From: Sphagnum compactum
Lineage: Eukaryota > Bryophyta > Sphagnopsida > Sphagnales
Length of the DNA: 64,000 nucleotides
NCBI GenBank assembly: GCA_965153455.1
Contig: OZ234503.1
Coordinates: 10,545,118-10,609,117 of the forward strand
Direction: 5' to 3'
The position numbers were made by a program, and so were the translations under genes. Below, in pieces: positions 1-12,000 of the stretch. The stretch's first letter is position 1; each line of letters begins with the position of its first letter. A model generated the notes under the pieces. It was not told where the DNA came from and ran no database searches. It worked only from the letters and a program-made list of their open reading frames with translations.

Positions 1-3000
1 CCCCAAAAAGGGTTAAGCCCAAGAATATATATATCATGCTATATATGTTTTTTGGCGTGTACCCATTAATATAGAAGGTTGGTTAAACAAAATTGTATTT
101 CATTGCTAACTTCTAGCCAAATCAGATTTGGCTAAATATTAAGGATGATCACAATTTTTTTCTACATCTTCCTATGGATGATGGCTACTTAGGCTTACAA
201 TTTAAAATGCCTCTAAATTAAAACAAGGGAGTGTGTCACACTATGGCCTTGCCATTTACATTAAAAAGTATCTTAATGAAAAAGAAGAATTATGGAAACT
301 CAATTATATTTCACCATGGAAAAATATAATCTTCAAAAAATCCTCTAAAATCAAGAAACCAAAATCCTTCAAGATATTACAACTCTTTAACTAATCTCAA
401 GTTTCCAGACAAGCCAAAATATTATCTTGCAAAAATCCTCATATAAAAATAGACCTATTATTTATTACCTAGGGGCCAAAATCCCTTAAGCTACTGTACT
501 CTATATATAATGAATTGAAAACACAACACCACCCTTGCCTGGCCAAAAAGAGTGGGAGTCAAGATTGCTCACTCAATGTACAACTTTGGGTGGCGTTTTG
601 TTGAGTACAAAGAGAAACCAGCTTTTAATCCAATGATTCTGTAGGTATCGATAGGCTTTCAGATGCTTACGAGCCAATCCCAAGGTAGTGATTCATCACA
701 AACCCATGTGCTTGTTGCTTGTCAGCATGGTTGATAATAGATGAAAGGTGGTACTTCACTTGCAAGGCCACACATATTGGGATACTTTGAGACACTTTGT
801 GACCCCCCAAGTCTTTTCCCTTTTACCTAAGAGGCTTCCAAAGTGCTTTTGTTGAGGTACTTTTGTGGTCCCTATATTGGTTTAAGTCTTTTCTTTTTGT
901 GGAGACAGCCTGTCTGGGGCGGCCTCACAGCCGGCCATGTCGCTTGTTCAAACCCAAGATGTCCAAATGAAGTGTGAAATCAGTTCATTCTCTTTTTTAG
1001 GGTTTGTATCCCCCCTTTAGCCTAGTGAGTGTTTGCATGTAGCAGAGGAAGAAGCGAGGCAGGGTTGTCGTTGTTGGGGTTTGTTGGCTTGTTCGTTGTG
1101 TTGGGTTTTGTGTTGCCTCACTTTGCTTCATTGCTTTGTTTTGTTTTGTTTTGTTTTGTTTTGTTTTATTTTTGGGTGGGAGGTGGGTGTTTGGCTTCGA
1201 TGTTGTGTTGGGAATGTTAGAGAGGATTTAGTGTTATATATCTTGTGAGTAGATTTGAGATTTTTGGTATGAAACAAAAGTGGTGAGAGTGGTTTCTAAT
1301 AGAGTTTTCCTTTGAGTTGTGTCATGTATGTGGTATGCTTTTAAATTTGTTTCCAATTTGTGAATGGATGGTGGTTTGCAAGATTGGCACTTTATGAAAA
1401 GCAAGAAAGAAGGGCAACAACAAGGGAATGTGTGTTCAACATAGGACATTAAATATCCTTTAAAAGCTTTGTGTGGAGCTCTATGAATGTGTGAAAAGCT
1501 CATATGGCCCTCAACTAACATAAGCATGCACAACCCTTGCATCATTAGTAGAACATGTAGCATCATCAATGATGTTTTCATCATCACGTGGTGACTATAG
1601 CTCAAAAATTGTCATGCATTATGGAGCATCTATAATTTCAAATTATGATTAGAAATATATTGTTTAGAAATATCGGCTTAAAGGCATATTCACTATTAAC
1701 CACAATCTTAGTGGTCTATCAAAATCCAATTTTTTCTTCTAATTACAAAGAAGGCTTCTTCAAAGAAAAAAGGTTCTTTTCTTATATTCATGCTTAGCGT
1801 TTATGCACTCCATTTTGCTACAACATTTAGTGTTGATGTAGGAACATTGAGTGCACTTGACTAATAGCAATAATTGGGGAAGTGCTTAAGGTTGAGTAGT
1901 TTGTGTAGAAGATTATGGAAGTTGCAATAACTTGTGAACTGACAACCTTAAGTTGTTGTATGCATTATTTTCTTTTGAGGTGTAGGTTTTCTCTACATGT
2001 GATTGTGGAATAAATAAAAACAAAATATTATGAGTTCTTAGAGTGCAAATCCAAATGATGTTACTCCCAACCCAACACTTAATGGGATTACTGTCAACCC
2101 AATTCAAAATCCTTCCAATGCCAACATGATCTTTATTGTTGAACATGTAATAGATTTTGACACTATGGATTCAAACTACATACCAAAAAACAAAAGCACT
2201 TGGTCATTTACAAGGTATGCAACTTAAAACAATTGGGATGAATTTCAATATGTTCTTATACCATGCACCAACCTAGCTTGTATGTGATGCAATGTGTTGT
2301 TTCTGAAGCATCTCAAAATGAACTTAAATCAAATGTTCACTAGTCAAACCACCTCTTCTTTGCCTTAAACAACCAAACTAGGAAATGTAGCCATTGTTAT
2401 GCTTGTTAATGTAATGTTACTACTTTTTTTTAAAAGGAAAAGTATTAGATATTGATGTTGCTATTTATTTTTTTTCCGCCTATTGTTTGATTATATATAG
2501 AATGTTGCACCTCAAGAAGAAGTGGCACATCTATGGCACAAAAAGGAATAAGAAGCAAATGTTGTCAACACCATTTACAAGGTATGAAACTTCAAAAAAT
2601 TAGAATTTGAATTTTAGTGTGTCCCCACCTTACTAATGGAAGTGATCCCAATCACTAACCACTCCACTCAAATTTTGAGTGGAATGCACCTATCCCACTA
2701 AAGTGGTTTGGTAGTGGTTTTGGATGTTTTTAATGATTGGGGTCCTATGGCAAGGGATGCGTTATTGCACAACGACCATGCATGCCCAAGCCATTAGCTA
2801 GAAGGAACCAATTTCTAGAGTTTAAATGAGTGGAATGGTCAATTTGGCATTTCCATTCCCCCCTTATTGATATTTTTGTTTAATGTTTAGCATATTACTG
2901 CTTTCACACTTTAATTCCATAGATTGGTTTACATTGTCATCAATGGGAATTGTTAGTTTATTACAAATTGTGCACACTCACATGTACACATAACACTTTA

Positions 3001-3289
3001 AAGTTATGAATTCATAAGACTTGGATTTTCATCCCAAGATTCAATATCTAATGTCTCGTTGCGGGAAGTTCTAAAATGTCAAATTACATGTTGTGATTGA
3101 TAAGGGTTCAAAAGAGCAACACACAAGGTGGAAGAAGAAGTGAAATGTGCAAGCGTGAATATCAAATGTACCATCTAATATAAACAGTCCATGTGCATGT
3201 TTGAACATGTTTTTAGCAAATTTCATAATACAAGGCTAATGTATATGACAAGTAGAGTTTATGGCATCAAGACTAGGTGTAAGTGATTT
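1..3289. other. Intergenic, no recognisable gene
   Basis: AT-rich DNA whose ORFs are short and have no recognisable domains. A TTTTG microsatellite sits near 1136-1170. I see no splice-linked exons, RNA gene or intact mobile element here. Confidence 0.6.
1136..1170. repeat. (TTTTG)n microsatellite
   Basis: About seven head-to-tail TTTTG units, read directly. Two overlapping 63-71 aa ORFs across it are products of this low-complexity run. Confidence 0.9.
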
Positions 3290-3780
3290 CACCTTAATGA
3301 TACAAGCCCAAATGATGCACAAAACTTAAACCCTAGTGAAATAAACTTGGCTTAAATGACATAAACCTCAAATAAACTTAGTGAAATGTGTCTGATTGAC
3401 ACAAGGCCTTATGAGATGTAAACATGAGTGACATATGTTAAGTGAAACATGTGAGGTTTTATCAGCATACACCCTAGTGACATATAACACTAATCAAACC
3501 CATGTGGCATAGGCCTTAGTGGCAGAGGCACCAATGATGTATTACACCTTAGTGACATAGGTTGAATGACACATGTTGTAATGATATAGACATGTGTCTT
3601 AATGATAAAGGATGAGTGAAATAATATTTAATGATATAGACCTAGGTCCTAGTGATAGAGGTCGAATGACACATGTCATTGTGACATAGACCTATGTCCT
3701 AATGATGAAGGATGAATGAAAGAGGACCTAATGATATAAACCTAGGTCCTAGTGATAAAGGTATAGTATTACATGTTTTA
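3290..3780. repeat. Degenerate tandem array with 50-bp period
   Basis: Words of the type atgatataga-cctaggtcct-agtgata recur. The anchor atgatataga or a one-to-two-base variant begins at 3581, 3631, 3681 and 3731, an exact 50-bp spacing. Upstream copies (3290-3580, phrases like agtgacatag and aatgacacatgt) are more diverged and irregular. Non-coding: stops occur in every frame. Confidence 0.8.
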
Positions 3781-3789
3781 GTGTTATGA

Positions 3790-4900
3790 AACTTGCCTTT
3801 TCATATTGTACCTTTTCAATGTTGTAGATGTTTTTGAGTACTCAAAGTTTGTTGTTTTGAATTGTCATGTATTTTTTAGGTCTAATTTTTCACCACATAC
3901 AAATGTGTGAAATCCAACTTTCTTGCTACCATGGAGGTGTTGAATGCGTGTGTCAACTTAAATGCACTTGAAGATCAAGACATGTATGTTTGAACAACTC
4001 TCCAAACCATTGAAAATGGATGGGATTCAAATTTCTTTGTTAGATGTAGTTTGTTTGACTTCTATGCAAAATGTGGCTGCAAGAAGATGTGGTAAAATGA
4101 TTACCCATTTTTTGGTTCAAAATTTTATCCTTGGATGAGGATATATAACATTGTTGTCATTTTTTCAGCTCTGATTTTGAAGGCGAAATGAACTATTTAA
4201 TTTCATTATGTGTACATGAGAAAGAATGTGCTTCAAAGAGATATGAAACAAAAATCTTGTAAAGTTTTCAACCTTTTGCAAGTTAATTACAAATGATTAA
4301 ACATTGTTTTTTCCCACATTTCTTGAGGTGCCAAGTTTTGTTCCTTTACATTTTGATGTAATTTTTAGGTCTAATTTCTCACCATCTATAAATGTATGCA
4401 GCTCAACATTGTTGTTGTTATGGGGAATGGCGCTGAATGTATGTCTCCGCATAAATGCATTAGTTCAAGATCAAGGTGGGTATGCTTATGAGTAAACCAT
4501 TGATAATTATGGATAGGATTCATGTGTCTTTGTTGCAAGTAGCGTGGTTGACCTATATGCAAACATTCACTATTGGAGGACTACAAATGCCAATAGAGAA
4601 AGTGAACATGTATGCGGGCTGTTCATGCCCAATTATGGGAACTAATAGCTTTGGGATGCACATTATTAACCTACTCATGGAATTACAAGTATCATCCAAC
4701 TTGGGTGTTGTATGTTGCAAATTATTCTTTTATTGTTGTAGTCCCATAAATAATACAAAGTTGTTAAGACAAGAGGTGAATCTTCATCCCAGGTAATCAA
4801 GTGTGACCTATTTTGTTATGGGCAACGTGTTTTTATCACACATAACAAGTTTTTTTCTTAGAAATACAACACACTTTGCACCCCTTGAATCGAGGTTTTT
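3790..4900. other. Intergenic, no recognisable gene
   Basis: Between two repeat islands. ORFs of 63 and 106 aa (4304-4796, plus) have no family motif, and I treat them as chance openings in AT-rich DNA. Confidence 0.5.
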
Positions 4901-4914
4901 TTTTGGGCTTTCAT

Positions 4915-5255
4915 TGCAATGAAACCTTAAATGTCATAATTTTAATTTGTGTCATGACATAAGTTTCATGCATGACAATTTATTTTTTTCCCGTGACTTT
5001 AAATGTCATAGTTTTAATATGTGTCATGACATAAGTTTCACATGTGACATGAGATTTTTTGTACCCATTGAAGTGAGGAGTTTTTTTTGGGCCTTCATTA
5101 TGATGAAACTTTAAATGCCACCATTTTAATTTACGTCATGACATGAGTTTCAAACATGACATGAAATTTTTTTCCTCCGTCATGACAAAAACTTAAATAA
5201 CATAGTTTTAATTTGTGTCATAACACAAGTTTCACATGTGAGGTGAGATTTCTAA
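4915..5255. repeat. Four diverged copies of a gtcatgac-centred repeat
   Basis: A block containing atgtcata, ttttaat, gtcatgacat and aagtttca recurs with the gtcatgac or gtcataac core at 4951, 5023, 5135 and 5217. Spacing is irregular (72, 112, 82 bp), so copies have gained or lost sequence. The core gtcatgac is itself palindromic. Confidence 0.75.
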
Positions 5256-5439
5256 TTGAATTATTTGTTTATTTATCAATATTTCAATTTGAAATAGAAT
5301 TGAATAATGCCTTACTAATTTGAACTCAAAGACCAAGGGTTCAAGACACACTTTATTCATAAACCTAAAATACAAGTTAGAGCCAATACATAAAATGACA
5401 AGCACATTTTTTAAGCCCATATTAATATCATCCATAATG

Positions 5440-6830
5440 TATATTTAATCAAGGTAATACATTAGTTTAAGTTTGGTGTTAGTAACATAAGTTTAATGTT
5501 TGTTAACTAAAATGTAACATGGGTTTAATAAAAATTAAATTAGGTTTATCCTCAATTAATTTGATTTATCCTAAGTTTAGCTTGGGTTACCCTAGGTTTA
5601 GTTTTAATTTGATCTATTTTTAGCCTTGGTTAACATATGTTTAACCTATGATCAATTTAGGTTTTGTCAAGGTTTATTCAAGTTTTGCTTAGGTTTTCCT
5701 TAACATTAACCTAAGTTTGATTTAGGTTAATTGATGTTAACCTAGTTTTAACCTTGGTTAGTCTCAATTTGCCAAAGTTTAATTGAAATTAGCTTGGGTT
5801 AACCAAGGTTAATTTCAACTTTCATCAACATAGGTTTAACCTATTTTAATCAAGTTTTACACAAAGTTTTGCTTAGTTTAGCCTAGGTTTAACCAAAATT
5901 GGCTTAGGTTTAACTAAGGTTAGCCTAAGGTTAGCCTAAATTTAACCCAAGTTTAACCAAAATTTAGCCTAATTTAATTAAGGTTTGGTCTAGTTTAACC
6001 AAGGTTAGCCTTTAACAAAATTTTGTCTAATTTAATCAAGGTTTAACTGAGGTTAACCTTAAACAAAGGTAAACTTAATTTAACCAAGGTTAGCCTTTAA
6101 CAAAGGTTAGTTTAATTTACCAAGGTTTAGCTAAGTTGACTAACCTAATTTAATGAAGGTTAACCTTTAACAAAATTATTTTAATTTAACCAAGGTTGGC
6201 TTTTAACAAAGGTTAGCTTAATTTAACCAAGGTTTAGCCAAAATCAACCTTTAGCAAAGGTTAATCTAGTTTAGCTAAGGTTAACCTTGATTTAGCCTAG
6301 GTTTAGTGAGATTAATTTAGGCTTAACCAACATTAACTTAGGGTCAACCTAGGTGTAACTGAAGTTAATTTAGGTTTAACCTTCGTTAAATTAAGTTTAG
6401 TCTATATAGCTATGTTTATTTCAAGTTTAAATAAACTAAGGTCTATTTAGTTAAGTTTAAATTGAGTTTAATTGAATTAATTACATACATTAAGTTTAAG
6501 TTAGGTTTAAACTTAAACTTTGGTTAAATTATGTTTAACTTATATAGTTATGTTTATTTAGTTTAACCGAGGTTAACCTTGGTTAATTTATAATAGCCAA
6601 AGTTAGCGTAGTTTACCTTTGATAGCTACCTAAGTCAACCTAGGTCAACCTAAATTAGTCTAAATTAAGTTAAGCTAACCTTGGTCGGCCTAGGTTAACC
6701 TAGGCTATTCTTAGTTAACCTAAGTACTTTAGGTTATCCTAGGTGGACATGGGTTATCTTAGGTAATCTAAATTAACCTTGTTTATCCCTAGCTAACTTT
6801 AAGTTAACTAAAATAGTCCCATTTCAGAAG
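5440..6830. repeat. 1.4-kb field of degenerate GGTTAACC / GGTTTAGCC words
   Basis: Nearly the whole stretch is built from variants of aaggttaacct, ggtttaacc and ggttagcct with 2-8 nt between them, dozens of copies and no fixed long period. The core AGGTTAACCT is its own reverse complement, so both strands read alike. No ORF of note. It is either an old simple-sequence expansion or the residue of a satellite; it has no coding signature. Confidence 0.85.
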
Positions 6831-7620
6831 TCCCAACAACTATTATATTCTCTACATGGTAGTATTGGGAATTATTATAACTGTAGACTATAGAATGAAG
6901 TAGTTCATAAGACCAAAATTTGGCTATTGCAAAATGATAAGACTAGTGAATGGGACTATTTAATATGAAGTGATGAAGTTACTTCAACAAAGAATGCAAT
7001 AAATTATCAATCACTTGAAAAAATCAAATGAATCATGAAAATACAAGATCAAAGGAAAACCATGGCAAAACAACATTTTTTTCATTTTTCACACAACATG
7101 CACACACATCAACACCTCCTACTTATTGCCCTCCTTGCCTTCTTAAGGGGTTATCCATTCCTTCAAATTAATGGCGATTGTTGTTGTGCAAATCCTATTT
7201 CTTTTCTCATATCCTTATCTCCCCATTGCTATTGTATTCTCCATGCACTATTTAAGCATTAAGCCAATAACTTACCTCAATAAACCTTTAGTTACTTGTT
7301 TTCCTAATTATTATAGCTAAAACCTATAGTAATTCACTAGGATGAGGTCATCTACAACATTAACATTAACCTATGTATGTATAGGATAACCTAGGTAAGC
7401 CTAGGATAAACTAGGTTAGCCTAAGTCTACCTAAGGTAGGTTAAGTTATGAGTGGGTGCAAAAATGATAAACACTTCGTAGAATTTTTTAAAAAGTCCAA
7501 AAATTGGTCCCCTCATTCTTGCACCCACCCTTAAGCTTAATTTAATTAGGGTACATAAACTTTTCTACTTAAGTTTTATTAAATTCTTGTTTATAGTTTT
7601 GTGGTGGAAAGTTTTGTTAT
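6831..7620. other. Intergenic; short CCTAGG-rich patch
   Basis: No gene recognised. Around 7375-7445 the word family changes to cctaggtaagcctagg-like text, related to the preceding field and to 7700-7900. The 75-aa ORF at 7035-7262 has no recognisable features. Confidence 0.5.
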
Positions 7621-7628
7621 AAAAAAAA

Positions 7629-7700
7629 AGTTGTGATGCAATGGTTAAGAACTTGAACCTTCAAAGTGTTGGTGAGGGGTTCAAATCTTCACACATTTAA
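7629..7700 (+). mobile_element. tRNA-derived SINE-like remnant
   Basis: An A-box-like tgatgcaatggt at 7634-7645 and a B-box-like ggttcaaatc at 7678-7687 are spaced 44 bases apart, as in a tRNA gene. No proper cloverleaf folds (T-stem has mismatches, acceptor does not pair), so this is not a functional tRNA. A tRNA-headed SINE or decayed tRNA pseudogene is the best reading. The tail boundary cannot be set. Confidence 0.35.
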
Positions 7701-7900
7701 CCATGAAAATGGCATGGGTTACCTAGGTTCCTTGCCTAGGTAGGCTCACCTAGCTTTGTTTTTAACCTATCCCATTTAGTCTAAGTTGCCTAGATTAGGC
7801 TACCTAGGTTAAAGTTTCCTAGGTTAGGCCTACTAGGCCAACCCACCTAGGCTAAATGTCCTTGATTAGGCCTCTTAGGCTAGATCACTTAGCCTTACTT
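7700..7900. repeat. CCTAGG/GCCTAGGTTA-rich island
   Basis: Repeated words cctaggttaggc, tacctaggtt and ctaggctaa in both orientations, without fixed period. It appears to belong to the same word family as 10960-11510. Confidence 0.7.
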
Positions 7901-10900
7901 GAAATTTCATGTGTTAGTGAAAAGCTTCACTAATTTTAAGTGGAAAGCCACATTAACATTTTTGTAAACATTTTCCATTAATTTGTGTCTTCTATTTTGA
8001 GACCTCAATTTTTTCCATTTAAAGAATGGTAATTAAATTACCTAGTGAAACATTTGATTGTCCAAAATGACCGAACATGTTTCCACTAAAAATGTCCTGA
8101 TTGATTAGTCTTTTTTCACTAAAACCAATTAAGTCAAAAACTAGTTGAAAATGTATGTTCTCGCTACTCTCACTAAATTTTGATAGTGGAAAAGGACATG
8201 ATTGCTTATTGTGATGTAGGTGAAATTTATTTTAAATTAAAAATAGATGTTGATAGTTTTTGAGGGATGAAACAATTCAAATTTGAACCACATTGTTGAA
8301 TGTGAAGTTTGAAGCCCTTTACAATTTTGATACAAGAAAAAAATATGCATGATTGATTATGGAACTACAAAAGGAATGAGCAAAATTGGTATTCACACGT
8401 TTTAGGAAATTTTCCACAACTTGAAAAAATGATAAAGCTTTTTTTAAATGTTTCTTATGGTAGCCACTCCATGACAAGGTCAAAAAATATAACATTTCCA
8501 AGCAAGCCAATTAGTGTGTGAGCAACATTTAGTTTTTTCTTTGAATTTCATTGTCATTTCCATATATAACATGTAAGGACGTATACAAGGAACAAACATG
8601 TTATGTTTTTACCATGTTGTGTTTATGTAAAGTTTAATAATACATGTAGTTATCATGTTTTGTTGTTTTCCTCTCACAACTTTCAAGTCTACAACTAAAT
8701 GTTTTTACATTATAGTCACACATTTGCAACATGTATTTTATGTCTATTGAATACTTCATCAATGATGTCCCTGGATTGGCATATGTGAATGATTGCTCAA
8801 TTTTTGTATTATTTGTTGTCCCAATTTCTTTAATCTTCTTGAGGCACTATAAGAAATTAAGGCCTTTGAAGTGGTTCAACTTGACTAAGTGTCCATGTCG
8901 ACTAAAGGAGACATACAACTTGACTAAAGGGATGGGCCATGAAGGACATGTGTTCCTTTTGACTAAAGTGACCTTTTTGACATAATTTTGATTAACTTAA
9001 CCCAATCTTGGTTAGGCATAGGTAAGCTGACCAATGAAGTTTTGGGGGTTATCCTAAGGTTCATGGATAGGATAATAAGATGATCTTATCTAGGATGGAC
9101 TTGCTAAGGGATGGGTGGCTTGGTTAGGATAAAGTGGGGGGAAGGATTGATGGACTAGGTTAAGACAAAGTTATCATGTTTTGGCCTAGGGTGGATAAGT
9201 TTGTTGAATAAGGAGGTATGCATATGGTGAAGGAGGCTTATAGGAAGGTGTTAGAATTTAGGTTTAGGCTAGGATAACAACTATTATTCATCTTGACACT
9301 TGTTGACCACCCTCATTCTTCTAAGTGATGAATAGTGTGTGAGGAAGTGGGAAGGAGTGAGGAGTGATGATGAGTAGTGTGAAAGCTAGGTTGATGGGGG
9401 GACTAGATGTATCATGAGGAGGCCATTGCATCATGAGGGGTTGAGTGCCCAAGTGTGCCCAACCAAGTAGTAGTGGAGATGGAAGTGGAGGTATTACTAG
9501 TGGGTGACAATAGTTGTTCAAGGGCAATTTTGATGAACGTTCACTCAAGGGCAAAGGTGGCCAAAACAGGTACATAGGCCTTGTGCTAGACTTGGTGAAG
9601 GAAGTAGAAAAAAAGGATGGGGAGGAGGAAGGGGATAACCTAAGGAGGAAGTAAAAGGTTTGCCCTCTTATGTGAGAGCAAAGGAAGTAAGAAGAGGAGG
9701 ATTGGTCTCAAGGAGCTCGAGTGTTTAATGTTTGTTAGGGTTATGAGTGGAGACTGAAGAAATTAGATAAAGAAGGATAAAATGAATAGCTATTTGTAAG
9801 TAGGAAAGCCTGGTTATATCAGGCAATAGTAAGAACTTGGTTGGAGTAGGAGATCTACAACTAGGGACTAAGGACTCCAATGTAATTATTATTTTATTTT
9901 TTAATGTGTGAAGTTTTGATTTGAGGAAATCATGTTCTAATTATTGCATGTTGTGTGTGTGTTCATGGTTGTAGTTCATTGGTTTAGGGTTATGGTTAGT
10001 TATAGCATGAGCAAGAGGACAAGGTTGTGAGTAGGGAAGGTAGTTGTTGTCTTGATCAAACAAGGCAGGATGGAGTAAAATATATTTAGAAATAGAAAAT
10101 TCCTTTCCTTAACTTTGACACCTTTTGGATGTCCTCCAAAGGTCAGGGGGGAATGGCCTAAAATAAATTGTTAGGTGAAAATAATTTTGTTTTTAACAAT
10201 GTTAATTCAAACATTTAGTAAAAAAGGACCCCAAAAAATGTCAATTAAGATGGTTGGGGCTTAATCAAAGTAACCACATTAATTTCACACTAAATCAAAT
10301 AGGCCATAACAATTTGGCATTAAGTTAATTTTTTTTTTGCATGTGAGTTCATGTGGGGTGGTTAATTAGCGACATTAATTTGTTATGATTAATCGCATTC
10401 AAGATTTTTTTTTTTTTTTGTTCATAGGGAAAAAACTTTGTGTTCACATAAAATTTAGGCATAAAATTTTTGGCTCCAACTTCACCGAACGTGCAAGTGA
10501 CATCTAAAGTATTACATTTGTGCATATGATGGATGGGCATGTTCCATAGAAATACATGCACTAGAAGTTCTAGATCTAGTAAGGGAAGATTTTACACTAT
10601 CATTTTAAAACTAATTTGTTTTAAATTGCATGTCATTTTCAACTATGTTATAGTTATATATTTTTAAATAATTAACTTAATTAATGATGATTACCAAATA
10701 AGCCAATCCACCTGTTGATTTGGTGGACAATTGAAAATGACCTTCAATTGAAGGCCCACCTCTAGAATATTTTTTGCATCAACAAATTGCCCAATTGATC
10801 TATAATCGAAACGTCAATTGGAGATGTAATGTTGTAGTTGAAAATGGATCTAAAACATAGTTGCAAATGTAGGGTTTTCCTCTTAAGGTTAATTCAAGTG

Positions 10901-10955
10901 CGTAAAACCAAGTCAATGGGACTAATGCTCATAAATAAATTTGCTATATTCATAC
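7901..10955. other. Intergenic, no recognisable gene
   Basis: AT-rich decayed DNA. The 60-84 aa ORFs (for example 8731-8985 plus, 9321-9575 minus) show no motif and are not linked by credible splice sites. GA/GT-rich text at 9300-9700 is low complexity. Confidence 0.5.
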
Positions 10956-11510
10956 ACATACACAAGGATACACTTGTTCGAATCTTACCCTATTACCTAG
11001 CTTAACCTAGCCTACCTAATGAATAAGCAGAGAATAATAACTAGTTTAATCTACATAAGGTCAAGATAGCGTACTAGCTAGGCTTAGGCCTAAAACTATT
11101 AGGCTAGTTAAGTTTTGGCTAACTAGGTAAGTAAGTAGGGTAAGCTATCTACCATGCCTACCCACCTATATACCTACCTACTTTCCTACCAACCTACATA
11201 AATGGTGTACATCAAGATGTGAATGCAATAAATTATGTGAAAATGAATAAATTTACAAATATTATCATTTTATGACGGTGTGGTCCATTGGTCGAGGACT
11301 TCATGGAGGTGAAGGTTTCAAATTTTCATACTTGTAACCTATTTATTTGCTTGGGCTAGGTTAAGGTAGGTAGGTAATTTAGGCTAAGGTTGTAAATAGG
11401 CCCTAGGTAGTTAAGTAGGTAACTACTAGCTGCTAACTACTATTTATTTGCATACAAACCCTAGCCTAGCCCAACCTAGCGTCCTATTTATTTACCTACA
11501 ACCAATTTTT
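10956..11510. repeat. Dispersed CCTA/TAGG word repeats
   Basis: Two dense patches (10985-11205 and 11340-11490) consist largely of ctaggctta, cctaccta, taggtaagtag and their complements. They flank the SINE-like segment at 11270-11345. Non-coding. Confidence 0.65.
11270..11345 (+). mobile_element. Second SINE-like segment, weaker
   Basis: An A-box-like tggtccattggt at 11281-11292 and B-box-like ggtttcaaat near 11314 resemble the element at 7629-7700. Spacing is only 33 bases and the B box lacks the usual C, so the call is tentative. Confidence 0.22.
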
Positions 11511-11819
11511 TTAATGTCAAAGTTATTTAAATAAATGGAAATAAATATTTTATGGGGGTAGCAATTTTTTGGAAATTTTCATTTGAAATTGACAAAAATT
11601 TGGACATATTGACTAGTTAAAAGATCAATAAAAAAAACATTGGTCAAAATGTTTGTGTTGTAATCAACTTGTTTAAAATGGCAATTTGGTCAAGTTGGAT
11701 AAAACTTTGATGCAAGAGGGTTGGGGGTTTTTTTTATTGATTTTTTGGTTTTAAAAAATGCTTTCTTGTATTGAAATTGAACGCAATTTTCAAAAACACC
11801 CTCACAATTGATATCTTTA

Positions 11820-12000
11820 GGCCCATTGTGCACAAACCATAGAATGTACATGCCTTTCTAATAATTACATTGTCAAGAATATTTGGATAAAACATTTTGA
11901 ATACCTTCATAACATGCTTGTAGATAAATCCTTGTGTTGCACATGTGTTGCAAACATTCTAAATTTGGAACGTGAATGGTCCAAGTTTTGGGTCTATGAT
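11820..12000 (-). pseudogene. Possible MULE/FAR1-type transposase remnant (SWIM finger)
   Basis: On the minus strand at about 11890-11955 the frame reads CNTCATQGFIYKHVMKVFKM. It resembles the SWIM zinc finger of Mutator-like transposases and FAR1-like proteins, C-x-C-xn-C-x-H followed by a hydrophobic KVF helix, with one Cys position reading Tyr. Farther 5' on the same strand (about 12620-12665) a short NNAQAIINVL-like peptide resembles the segment preceding SWIM in such transposases, but it is at an unusual distance and might be hAT-like instead. Frames are broken between the pieces. Family assignment is inference. Confidence 0.3.

Noticed and set aside
7629-7700. Functional tRNA gene
   Set aside because: A and B boxes are present but the stems do not pair; kept only as a SINE-like remnant.
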